Origin: Wuchereria bancrofti
Taxonomy: Eukaryota > Nematoda > Chromadorea > Rhabditida > Onchocercidae
Direction: 5' to 3'
DNA length: 64,000 bases
NCBI GenBank assembly: GCA_005281725.1
Contig: SSBO01000009.1
Span: 706,585-770,584, forward strand
Part shown: piece by piece, positions 40,701 through 52,187 of the stretch
How the letters are laid out: every line of letters starts with the position of its first letter
Numbering within the stretch: position 1 is the stretch's first letter
Translations under genes and position numbers: made by a program
Notes under the pieces: model-generated
What the model saw: the letters and a program-made list of their open reading frames with translations, nothing else
Databases searched by the model: none
Told to the model about the DNA's origin: nothing

Positions 40701-40964
40701 ATCATTAAAATAAACTGAATAGCATTACATAGATAAAATATTATCAACATAAAAATAGCAACAAAATTTTTGAATTTCATTAGTTAGTTTCTAAGCTAAC
40801 AATAGCTTTTATGCTAAGAAGAAAAAATACTATCTAATTCAAATCAAGAAAAAAAAAATACCAGTAAAATTGATATATGAATTGATGGCATCTTGTTGTC
40901 GAACGGTTCGTTTTTGACATTCTTCTAAATATTGCTGTCGTGCTAATGACCAAATATCTAACAT
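37751..40964 (-). CDS. xbx-1: Cytoplasmic dynein-2 light intermediate chain (D2LIC)
   Basis: DYNC2LI1/XBX-1 is a subunit of the dynein-2 motor for retrograde intraflagellar transport in cilia; in nematodes these are sensory-neuron cilia. Eleven exons on the minus strand: 40964-40862, 40659-40604, 40227-40129, 39858-39770, 39505-39322, 38977-38909, 38827-38750, 38555-38412, 38221-38117, 38011-37922 and 37849-37751, giving 371 residues (human 351). The P-loop GSKNCGKTS is at 49-57, then [13 protein letters not shown] (about 72-84), WELGGGTNL (94-102), [18 protein letters not shown] and the C-terminal ELEQY. All align with D2LIC. Exon 3 uses the second GT (GTATGT) because this restores phase and the RGKVKD junction. 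Exon 10 is placed by phase with a weak TTTGAG acceptor and is the least certain. The ATG lies 25 nt after a TTATTTTAG acceptor, typical of a spliced-leader site. An X-box-like site 190 nt upstream suggests RFX/DAF-19 control. Confidence 0.93.
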
Positions 40965-40989
40965 AAATGATGTCAAATAGGAAGAATAT

Positions 40990-40998
40990 CTAAAATAA
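40990..40998 (-). promoter_or_regulatory. Probable spliced-leader acceptor of the xbx-1-like gene
   Basis: On the minus strand TTATTTTAG is followed 25 nt later by the start codon, with no upstream coding exon. This is the usual layout of nematode trans-splicing. Confidence 0.6.
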
Positions 40999-41071
40999 AA
41001 TTTCCAATATTTATGAATTTTTCTCACAATTTACATTTACACCTTATTTTATTGTCTTCTTCTATAGTTGT

Positions 41072-41100
41072 AGCAATTTGTGAATATTTCACAAATTGCT
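41072..41100. repeat. Perfect 29-nt palindrome at inner edge of right arm
   Basis: AGCAATTTGTGAA and its exact reverse complement flank a TAT loop, giving 13-bp arms. The left arm has the equivalent TTTGTGAA-ATA-TTCACAAA near 37190-37208, with shorter perfect arms. Confidence 0.85.
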
Positions 41101-41152
41101 ATAACTTATTCTAACATTTACACATTTAACAATGCGAACTTATGGCATTCAC

Positions 41153-41166
41153 GTTGCCATGGTTAT
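41153..41166 (-). promoter_or_regulatory. X-box-like RFX/DAF-19 site upstream of xbx-1
   Basis: On the minus strand ATAACCATGGCAAC fits the 14-nt X-box consensus at 13 of 14 positions (the third base is A instead of a pyrimidine). It lies about 190 nt upstream of the start codon, within the usual range for C. elegans ciliary genes. C. elegans xbx-1 is itself a known X-box gene. Confidence 0.65.
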
Positions 41167-42010
41167 ATCAATAGTAAATTTCCATTCGATAAACTTTTTA
41201 TACTCTCATTTTCATGCTAATTTCAAATATATCAATTTTTGAGATAGACAATTATGAATTGAGATGATATGCGAGAAATAATATGTGGCAGTAAAATATT
41301 TCATTTGCAATTGAAAAAATTTTAGTTATATGAACTAAAATTGGTAATTACAAGTATAAATCTATGCTATTTGTAAACTCGTGTTATAAATACGATCAAA
41401 AAAATACACAAAATTGACAATGGATGTGTGAAGAAAATCATTTATCATCATTTGAAAGAATGCATTTAAATTCAATTCTTTTTGAAAATTGCGTAGAGAC
41501 GAATAAATTTCATTTTGGCCAAAACAAGCAGCACAACAAAATATCATTGTTGTACAGTGATACGTTTGTCGCGAATTGTTTCCTAACCCTAGGTTTGTAG
41601 ATGGTTTGCTAAATTGTCATTGTCATCGTTAGATGACTGATGCAATGATCAACTTGACGGAGTTATTGTACAAAAACATTGTCCCCCGAGTTAGTAAACC
41701 ATTGTATTTCTCAATGACCGCGCCGGATATTTCACTTACGCTAAACTTTCACAAGCATTCCGTTGATGTAACATTGTTTTCACGTATCTGTCACGGAGTT
41801 CGTCAATTGAATTGTCTCAGGAAATAGTGATATTGCCAGAAAATGGTGATAAGGCGAAGTAGACGTGTGTTAATTATCAGATGAATCAAATGTATTGCTT
41901 ATTCAATAGTTTACATCGATGAGCTTTAGCCATTATTTCCATATCACTCATTAAAATTTTATTGGATTCATTTTTTTTACAAATCAAAGATCAAAATTAG
42001 ATTAAAAGAA

Positions 42011-44904
42011 TAAGATATAAATGATCGCATTTACCTTAACGGAATAATTTAATTAACCAATAAAATGAAATAAAATTGTGCTCTTTTTAACAGATTTGAA
42101 CTTTATTTTCTTTCGTATTATACAAATATACAACTTTACAATTTTGTTCTAAAAGATAAAAGTCTTGAATGAAAATATTTTCATTCATTAATGAATGGAA
42201 TGAAGACAAGTTCAATGACTCCTCAGTTCATAATGTCAATCATATCACTAACAAATTCTAACATTGATATTGACAGACTATTTACATGCTACCACTTTTT
42301 GTTTACGATTAGAAATATTTGAAAACAACAATCATTTTAGTTTGTAAAAATTTTTTTTGTCTTTTTTAGATCATTAAATGAAATTTCCATTTTGTAAGCA
42401 TTTAATTTAATGGTTTTTTTTTTGTTCAAATGATACTTTTGTACTGTGCAAACAAATGAAATCCGGTCGTTTTCTTTTTTTTTCCTCTTAGATAGTAAAA
42501 TAAAACTTCAAACATTTGTATTTCAGTCACTCAATTTTAATCTCTTCATTTTTTTTTTCTTTTAAACAAGAACAGTTTACGATAGTACTACAGCAGAAGC
42601 ATATCTTCTGTGCTTTTTTATTAATTTCAATTTTGCAAATTTTGCCTCTTATTGTTAATTTATTTTAGAAAGATTCTGTATTGACAAACGTAAATTTAAG
42701 AAAAAAAAATTTGACATATTGAAATAAAATTACACTCTTCAATACCTATGTACTATCATAAAATCAAGTTTTACAAAAAAAAAAAAAAAAAAAAAAATCA
42801 AGATATTTGTTGATTTAGTTATCGAAAAATAAATTATCCAAAAAAAAGAACGTGACTTCTTTTTCTTTTTTTACTTTAAAATGACAAACATTAATTGTAA
42901 TTTTTATCCTTTATTATTATTAATGCACAATTATGATTCATTTTTCAGAGATCATTTAGTGTAGCTATTAATTTAATCTATTAAATGATAACAATTTTGA
43001 ACAAAATTTTATCACTAATCAGTTAGGTATCATTGAAATAAATTAGAAGACATAGAAATGATAAAGATTGATAAGATCATTTAATTATTATCACAATCGT
43101 TATTATTTCTTTGTTAATACAATTAACAATTGAAATGAACTAGAATGAATGAAAATGATAACGGTGAATTATGATCATTGAATCATTATCACATCCTTTA
43201 TCACTTCTTTTGTTAATACAATCTTCATAAAAAGTTATTAACAGCGAAAATAAAGTAAAACTTTCATTTAATACTTTAAAATTACTCTTTGTTTTATGAA
43301 AAATTACTTCATAGTAAGTGTAATTTATAATAACACTAATGTTTATATTAATTATCAAATCTTAAAATAATTACAGCAACAAATTTTATTATTTATTTAA
43401 GTGTTAAATGATAAATGAATTAGTTTATTTTTGCTTAATAAAAATTGAATGAAAATCATCCCAACAATTGGGGTCATTCATCTCGAATGATTCTGCTCTA
43501 CTTTACAATTAATAGTTGAACTTTATATGGCAATGATAGAAAATACAAATTTCAAATAACTTTTTTTTTTCATCTATAATTAATGCACTTAGAATTGATT
43601 AACTATTAATGAATTAATAATTATTAATAATTAATAACCATTAATTGATTAATAATTGCGCAAATGTAATATAATGCGCAATTTGCAACATAATATAGTT
43701 GCATATTTTTTTTTCCTCTCAATAAAATTATCAATTTTAAAAGAAATTTTCAAAAGATCATCATTACAAGTCGACTTGTCTTCCTAAACAGGTTTGTTCA
43801 TACGTTCCTCTCTCTCTCCCTCCCTCTCTCTCTCTCTCCCTTTCTCTTCCATTCCCTTTCTTTTCTCACACTCAGTTATTTAACATTCATCTTATTTTAA
43901 ATTGTTATTGAATTTATTTGAACTTTTTAGCCAAATATGCGTTTATTTTCTTAGTTTCAATTAATTTATTATTTTTAACAATCGCTAATTTCATTAATGT
44001 CAACTCAACATTTTGTCAATGAACATTTTGTCGTATGTTATTTATCATTTCCAGTCTTCCTCTCCTAGATATTTTTCAATGTTAAATGTTCAATTTAATT
44101 ACTGATTCATACCATTAGCTATGATTTCTGATGTTGTGAAAACTTTAAAAAAAAAAGAAAAAAAAGCTTTGAAATTCAACAATATTTCCTAATAAAAATT
44201 TTGAAATTTAGCAATGAATCATCTGCCCAGTGCTAATTTCCTAAGTTATTTGATTGTGCAACACGAACACATTGCAGTAAATTCTCGATTTCATGTAAAA
44301 ATTTCGAAATTAATGTCTATCAATTTGCAATCATTTCTCCTTAAATAACTTTTTCATTACTTTGATGTTTCATTTTAATCAGTGTTAGAAGATTGTTTAT
44401 TTTATTCAGTTAAAATCATTCATTAAAATAATAAAATATTATTTACTTATTAAATTAAAATATCTGATTATGATAAAAAAAAAATTTTTTTTTCTTTCTC
44501 ATTACTGCTACTATTGATAAAAGAAAATAGAAATAGAATTAAAGAATTTTTCCAAAATGGCATAAAAAGGAGAGCGATCATAAATGATTACAAATGATTA
44601 TATCTTTTCATCAGTAAACTACATGCAATTTTCCTAACAAATCAACAAACAATCGAATGATAATATCTATCTAACAATAAACTAAACAAAAAACTTCCGT
44701 AAAAATCAGATGATTTTAAGGTTATCACAAAGATGGATACAAACAAAAATAGATCAGTAGAAATAGATATAACTGGTTAAATTCATATCAGTAAACTATT
44801 GTTAAATTAATTTTATATGAAAGTATCTAATAATAGATTAATTATCATTAAATAAACTAAACTTTGTTTTATTTTTTTCTCATCACTTTTTAAATTCATA
44901 TACA

Positions 44905-44944
<40 letters not shown>

Positions 44945-45600
44945 AATTACTAATTATTATTTATTAATATCTCATCAATCGTTAAACGATCAATTTTGCA
45001 ATATATTCATCAGTGATTAAGTTCGTAAAAGAATGATCTCTTGCATGCTTGCATGCATGCATGCACATGTATATATGTTTATTTATTGCCACCTATAAAT
45101 ACACGTGCACCTTGCATGCACTTCTTCAGTTTTTTTTTTTTTTTCTTTTTCTAGTAGTTTCAAATGAACAATTTGAAAAACATTGTTAAATGTCAACATA
45201 ACATTCAATTTCTGAGCATATTTGTGCACAACATTTTTTTGTTATCGTATAGTTGCATCATCAATGAATTTTTTTTCTAACACTTAAAATTCTCAGTTGA
45301 AATTTGTCACCAAAACAACATTTCCTTTTTGTAGTTCATCTTATTGACTAGTCCATCTGCTATTTTAATATTACAAAATTGGATGATAACTGTTGCTAGA
45401 AAACAAAAAAAAAATAATTTAAAAAATTGAGAAATATCTTTAGCATAAGATATTTCTAAAAGTTATAGTTTATTTTCCAAAAAAAAGAAAAAAATTTAAT
45501 CTGTAATTTTTTTAAAGCATTTGTTATTAATTAATTGCTAATTTAAAATAATGTTTTAGAAAAAGTTTTTCAATTAATTGTAATTTTTTCTTTTTTTCAG
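42011..45600. other. Intergenic region between xbx-1-like and GGT genes
   Basis: About 3.6 kb with no supported exon. It holds homopolymers, CT runs (43811-43850), an ATT tract (about 44907-44940) and a TGCATGC-rich stretch (45041-45070). The short frames seen here are AT-driven. Confidence 0.55.
45591..45600 (+). promoter_or_regulatory. Probable spliced-leader acceptor of the GGT gene
   Basis: TTTTTTTCAG ends 16 nt before the GGT start codon with no upstream coding exon, as expected for trans-splicing. Confidence 0.6.
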
Positions 45601-45616
45601 ATATTGAATAATTATT

Positions 45617-48600
45617 ATGACAATGTTACTTAGGATATTTATTTTAGTGACTTTTTTCACTGAATTAATTTATGCCTTTCAGAAAATGGTAAGTATTTAA
45701 TTTCTTTTTCATTGAATAGTATTTACTTTAATAATTTTTAAAGATAATTTAAATTGATACTTTTATCTATTATTACTTTTTTAATTCTTAATAAAGCAAT
45801 AATAATTTTAGAATGAGGAACAATTACATAGGGAATATTCATGGCCACCACCTTCTGATAGTTATTTGGGAAAATATACAAATGCTGCAGTTACTTGTGA
45901 TCATGGTTTATGCAGTGAAATTGGCAGGTAATTAATTAATTAATTAATTAATTAATTAATTAATTGTATTCAACAATTGTATTATAATTAGAGTAATGTG
46001 AAATTTTTAAAACAAAAAAATTTAAGAGTAAAAATTCTTAAATTTCAATAATAATCTAACTAGTCGTTATAAATCAAAAACAAACAAACAAACAAATTAA
46101 AGGTTATAAAAAGTTATAAATCGAAATAAATTTGAAATTGGAATTAGTCTCAATTTCAAATTTAAATATGGTTCGTTATGAAAATTGTGCAATTTTTCAT
46201 GAGTTTTTTTCTAAATTAAACATGGAAATAAATTTTAATTTTGTTAAATAATGTTTTAATTAAATGTTAACAATATTAGAAAATTACATTTAATTAAAAA
46301 AAAAGTATCAATTGAATAAGTACTGAATGAATATTTCATCTTTTTCATTGCCCGAAATTTGTCTCATCTAATTGTCATTGCTTTACAAAATTAATTAATT
46401 GTTAATTAGACAAAAATTAAAATATTTAATTTTTGTTCAATAATTTGAAACTTTAAAAAAAAAAGTATTTATTATATTTGTTACAGAAATATTTTGATCC
46501 GAGGTGGTAATGCAATTGATGCATCTATTGCTTCAATGTTTTGCCTTGGTATTACTAATCCTCAAAGCAGTGGAATTGGTGGTGGTTTTATTATGACTTT
46601 ATATAATAGGTATTAATTAAAAGTATTATTTAAAAAAAAATTTAAAAAAAAAACAAGACACATTTTAAAAAAGAATTATAAAAAAACATTTCAAAAAAAA
46701 AAAAAACGAAACACACCAACTAATGAGATATTTCTGGATTATTACTAAATTAACTAACAATTATTAAACTAGCCATTTCTCTAATAGTTTAAAAATTTAT
46801 GTTTAAAAAAATAACTTTTCAATGAATAACAATTTATAAAATATCTATCATAAAAATCTCTTCAATTATTTATAGTTAAAAAATAAAATTAAAATGCAAG
46901 AAAAAAAATGAAAAATGAATTTTTTTTTTTTTTAGGAGTGAAGAGAAATGCACTGTTATTGATGCTAGAGAAACAGCACCTAAGAATGCTTTTCGTGATA
47001 TGTTTATTAATGATGAATTTGGTTCTAAATATGGTAAATTTAGAATTGTTTAATTTTAAAAAAAGATTAAACCTTTTTTTTTTTTTTGAAAAAGTATATA
47101 TACTAGGTCATTTTATTCTGGTACCATTATAAATGATTACACCAAATGAAATTGTCAGAAAAAAACTTAAACATTATTTTTTTTATTTGAAAAAAAAAAA
47201 AACATATATATTAGGTCATTTAGATCATTTTATTTTGGTACCATTGTAAATGATTAATTTTAAAGTTTCCGTGCTACAGCAATACCAGGTGAAATTGCCG
47301 AAAAAAAAACTTAAATATTATTATTTTTTTTTTTTGAAAAATGTGAGTATATATTAGGTCATTTAGGTCATTTTATTCTGGTACCATTGTAAATGATTAA
47401 TTTTAAGGTTTTCGTGCTATAGCAACACCAGGTGAAATTGCCGGATATTGGCTTGCATTCAAACGTTTTGGTAGTGGTAAGATATCATGGTACGATCTGA
47501 TAAAACCATCCATTGATTTATGTCGTTATGGTGTACCTGTGTCAAAGTACCTTGGTTATGTCCTTGGTGTTAAAGAGAAACATTTTAGGACATTACCTTC
47601 TATGAAGTGAGTTCATTTTTAATAAATCATTTCAATGCTAAAATTAAAAAAAAAAAACTATCAAAATAATGTATCATTTGAATGATAAAATTAAAAACTA
47701 ACAAGATGGTATATCATTTGAGTGATAAAATTAAAAGTTATTAAAATGATATATCATTTGAATGATAAAATTAAAAACTAACAAAATGGTATATCACTTG
47801 CGTGATAAAATTAAGGACTAACGAAATGGTATATCATTTGAGTGATAAAATTAAAAACTAATAAAATGGTATATCATTTGAGTGATAAAATTAAAACTTA
47901 TCAAAATGATATATCATTTGAATGATAAAATTAAAAACTAACAAGATGGTGTATCATTTGAGTGATAAAATTAAAGACTAACAAAATGATATATCATTTG
48001 AGTGATAAAATGAAAGACTAACAAAATGGCATATCATTTGAGTGATAAAATTAAAAGTTATCAAAATGATATATCATTTGAATGATAAAATTAAAAACTG
48101 ACAAAATGTTATATCATAGTATTAAAGTTATATCGTAAAGTTTTTTTTTCTCGTTTTTTTCCCATTTAATTTAATTATAGAAGTTGGATTAATAATGTTA
48201 CTGATAAAGTATTTGTTGCTGGTGATATTATCAAACGACCTGAATTAGGTAATACATTAGAAAGGCTTGCACTTAGCTCTGATCCAGTGGAACTTTTCTA
48301 TCGTGGTAATATAGCCAAAGCATTAGTCGAAGAAATTAAAAATAATGGTTAGTGTTTGTTAAATTTTTTCTTTTCTTTCTTTTTCACTTTACAAAATTGT
48401 TTATTAAAGTAAATGGAATAGAAAATGGCAAAATTGTTTATTAAAGTAAATAAAATAAAATAATTAAAATCATTTTTGAGGCAAACTAATTAGCATAAAA
48501 AAAAAGAGAAAAAAACAAGAAAGATATATTAACAAAAATAGTATGACAATAGATTTTTAAGATTATTTAATTAAGTTAAACTTTACTTTAACTTTTTTTA

Positions 48601-51399
48601 TTTTAGTTTTAATTAAGTTAAACTTTATTTTCTATTTTACTATTATAATTATATTAATTATTATTAATTATTCTATTTTGATTAAAGTCATTTTTGAGGC
48701 AAACTAATTAGCATTCAGTATTGAAATACATTTTACATTCGAATTATTTACGAAGCTTAATGACTAATTTAGGTGGAATTATTACGCTGGATGATTTCGC
48801 GCAATTTAAGCCAACAGTACATGAGGAACCATTGATCAATGATCATTTCTCAGATGATCTAGCAATGTGTGGTCCACCACCACCTTCCTCATTTGCAGTT
48901 ACTCAGCTAATCATATCACTCATGGCTCGTCAGTTTTTTTTTTTTAATTCTAATATTACTGCTAATTTGTTAACAATTTAAGGAAATTTTATTTATGCTA
49001 CTGATCTGATGATAATTTCCGGTTCCGGTTGAATGAAAAATTGCTATTCAAAGTTTAACTAATTGTTATTCTAATTTAAAAAATTAAAAAATTGTTACAT
49101 TTTTTAGGCTTTTATGGATCTAAAACAAGCAAAGAGGTATTAAAACGTGATCCACTCTTTTATCATCGATTTTTGGAGGCGCAAAAATTTGCATATGCGC
49201 AACGAACACTTATGGGTTAGTTAGTTTGACATAATTTTGAGGAGTATTTTTAAAAGTTCATTTATCATTTAACATATTTATCAAATAGCATCATTGCATA
49301 AAATATTCATTTCGTAAATTTGAACGGATGAGAATGAGAAAAAGTGACCAAATGACAATTGTAAGGAAACGTTTACTTTCTGTCATTCTTCTAAATTCTC
49401 CGTTTTTTATTTTTATTTATTTATTTATTTTTTTTTTATTAGGTGATGAAGCTTTTGTGAAAGAGGCTAAAGAGCTTGCAAAGAATATGACAACAAAAGC
49501 ATACACAGATTGGATATTCTCGAGAATGCTCAATAAAACACAGCCAACAGAATACTACGGTGAGATTCAGGAACAGGTAAGACTAATTAGGCTAATTAGA
49601 GTCAAAAATAATTAATTAAATGAGAAAGCAAAAAAAAATTATCAGCATTTAACTATATCATTTGAGTTTATTCTGTTATCATATAAGTGCTATTTTGATT
49701 TTATCAGTGTTAATTTTGATCTTAAAAATACTCATTTGAAATCATTTCTTCTTTAATAGTAAATCTTATTGAACTGATTTAAAAATGCTCATAATTGCAA
49801 TTAATAAATCATTTTTTAGCTAATATTATCACCTAATTGTACTGCTAACTAATTTCATTATTATCTTTTCTTCAATATTTTCTCTTTAATAAAAATAAAA
49901 TGAAATAAATTTTGAATTATATTTTTATCTCATATTTCTCTTTAATAAAAAAAATTTTAAATTAATAAAAGTTTTAGTTAAATGATCATGGTACATCACA
50001 TGTTTCGGTATTAGATTCTATGGGTAATGGTGTATCAAGTACAAGTACTGTTAATCGATGGTAAATATTAAATATTATTTAAAAAAAAATATTATTTTTT
50101 GAACAATATTAAAATAAATTAAATTATAAATTAAATTATCAATTAGATGAATGTTTACATTGATTTATTTATTATTTCAAAATAATTATATAATTTTGTT
50201 TTTGTTTTTTTGTTTTTTTTTTTCGTAAATTATACTAAGAGAGAAATAAGAGTTATTATAGGTTTGGCGCAGTTGTACAATCTGTTGATTTGGGTGTTGT
50301 ATTTAATGATGAAATGGACGATTTTTCTACGCCGGGTAATAAATAGTCTAATTTTCTTACTTATTATTAAAGTTAACGTACTAAAATTATATACTTATAC
50401 TAAAAGTTATGTACTTATACTAAGTATAAGTATAAGTACTTATACTTGAAATTATGGTTGTAAATTTTAAGCATAATGAAACGACAACAAATATTCATTC
50501 TATCGTTAATTATCACATTTGATACTACTTTTTTGCAATTTTTACTTTTTACAATCATTAAAGCCAGGTAGCTTAATCTACTAATAGTCTAATTAAAAAA
50601 TAATTATCTAAAATTAAAAGCAAAAGTAATTTTAACTGAGCTTAACAAAATGCCTCAACTAACTGATTATCAATGTAAGCTTATTTTAGGCTAATTTGAA
50701 AAGACGAAAAAAATTATTAAATAATTTTTGTAGAATAATAATTTTTTGAGGAATGGCTAATGGTTTCGGATTTGCACCATCGGAAAGTAATTTTATCGAA
50801 CCTGGCAAGAAACCAATGAGTAGTATGAGTCCAATGATTGTTTATAATACTAAAACTGGAAATGTTAGCATTTTTTCATCTTTTGTAATATTAATTCAAA
50901 AATTTAAATACTATAAATTTATTTATTAAGTTAAAATTTTTCCAATAATTTTAGATTGTAATGGTAGCTGGTGCATCTGGTGGTTCAAAAATAATTTCTG
51001 CTTTAGCTAAACCTATAGTTCGAGTATTATTTTTCAATGAAACAATAAAAGAAGCAATTGATGCGCCAACATTACACAATCAATTTACACCAGATATTAC
51101 TCAATTTGAACAAACTGTACCAAAGGTTTATTATTATTTTATAAATAATATTTACAGGTTAATTGCAAATGATTAATTAATTAATTAATTAATTAATTAA
51201 TTAATAACTTTCATTAATGACATTTATTAAATTATTTAAGGAATTGATGGATGATTTGACGCAAATTTTTGGACAAAAATTCAATAAAACCACTGGTTTT
51301 GAAGGGATAGCTCAAGGAATTGTTGTGGATGAGGATGGAACAATTTACGCCAACGGTGATTATAGGCGCCAAAGTGATATGCATCCTGGAGGATATTAG
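45617..51399 (+). CDS. Gamma-glutamyltransferase (GGT)
   Basis: GGT cleaves the gamma-glutamyl bond of extracellular glutathione and transfers or hydrolyses the glutamyl group. Fourteen exons: 45617-45688, 45812-45927, 46487-46609, 46936-47033, 47408-47606, 48181-48347, 48773-48928, 49108-49215, 49443-49576, 49978-50060, 50262-50335, 50751-50863, 50955-51125 and 51241-51399, giving 590 residues (human GGT1 569). A hydrophobic N-terminus (1-20) acts as signal or membrane anchor. The self-cleavage nucleophile is Thr397 in NDHGTSH, which splits large and small subunits. Arg115 in DARETAP, Asn417, Glu436, Asp439 in NDEMDDF and Ser467-Ser468 in PMSSM match human Arg107, Asn401, Glu420, Asp423 and Ser451-Ser452. 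The end HPGGY matches human EPAGY. Exon 12 uses a weak TTTGAG acceptor, chosen because it keeps the frame. The enzyme looks complete and active. Confidence 0.93.
47100..47407 (+). pseudogene. Decayed copies of the intron 4/exon 5 boundary of GGT
   Basis: Just before exon 5 the segment GTCATTTTATTCTGGTACCATT-GTAAATGATTA occurs three times, near 47106, 47224 and 47367. The second copy continues into an exon-5-like stretch, CCGTGCTACAGCAATACCAG then GTGAAATTGCCG, before breaking into poly-A. The first keeps only ACACCAAATGAAATTGTC. These are partial tandem duplicates of the start of exon 5 that have decayed; the third, intact copy is used. Confidence 0.75.
47651..48118. repeat. 40-bp minisatellite in GGT intron 5, 11 copies
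   Basis: ATATCATTTG (or a close variant) begins at 47671 and then every 40 bp to 48071, an exact 40-bp period. The rest of each unit reads AGTGATAAAATTAAAAACTA then ACAAAATGGT, with a few substitutions. Confidence 0.95.
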
Positions 51400-52187
51400 C
51401 AATAATCATTTCAATTAATTATCCTCTAAATTTACAGTATTGAAATTTATTCATCTATTTTAGTACTACAATTTTAATGTTCATTTATTGAAAAAAAAAT
51501 GTTTACAATAGGTAACAAGCAATTTGAATCTATGATAGTGTGAAAATTTTGAAATGATAAAATGAAAGAAAAAATTTTTCAAAATTATTTTTGTTTTATA
51601 TTTTTTATTGTAATTTTTATGGGTTTCATTTGTTTTTGGTATTATCATACATATATATGCCTGAGAACAAGAAATATATGATAATATGCAACAATTTAAA
51701 TTAGTATTTTCTCTTCTATCATTTGCTTAGCTAACAAATATCAAAAAAATAAAAAAAAAAAAAAGAATGAAATGATTTCAAATTTATTTTCACCCTATAT
51801 TTTTTAAAAATTTAAAATTTCCTTCTATGTTAATAGTACAAAAGAATCGAATTATTATTTATTTAAGTTAAATAATGCTAATTCATTTATAACTTAGCAA
51901 CATAAATAGTTGCAAATTTAATAGCTAGAAAGATCCAAGCGTAAGGTAGACAAATGCTATTGCAAACAGACATCACAAAAGGTCACAAGGTCACACTAGC
52001 AAAGCGAATTTAGTCCTTAACATATTGTCTTCTTTTCACGTGTCACAAATTTTACGTGCGTGTCTTCACATTCTTACATGACAGGTAAGATAGAATGGAT
52101 TAGCGAGGTGTGTTTGACAAACAAATTCACTTTTTGAATAACAGTTCATTTGAAATTTCAAAATTTCAATTTTTCTATTCTGTGTAG
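51400..52187. other. 3' flank of the GGT gene
   Basis: No gene is seen. An AATAAA near 51748 sits in an A-run, so it is weak as a poly(A) signal. From about 51920 the composition becomes less AT-rich. Confidence 0.4.

Larger units (their letters stand above)
41048..42010. repeat. Inverted repeat, right arm (xbx-1 promoter region)
   Basis: This is the upstream region of the xbx-1-like gene, matched in inverse orientation by 36280-37233. The inner end contains a perfect palindrome (41072-41100). The arm has open frames on both strands, such as 41633-41827 plus. The corresponding frame in the other arm is broken by a single-base deletion, so I do not treat them as genes. Confidence 0.88.

Noticed and set aside
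41362..41547. Minus-strand 61-codon frame in the right inverted-repeat arm
   Set aside because: The left-arm counterpart starts similarly but reaches a stop after about 25 codons and differs mainly by non-silent changes. It is more likely promoter or UTR sequence.
41633..41827. Plus-strand 64-codon frame in the right inverted-repeat arm
   Set aside because: The matching frame in the left arm is broken by a one-base deletion and the substitutions do not favour silent changes, so no protein constraint is seen.
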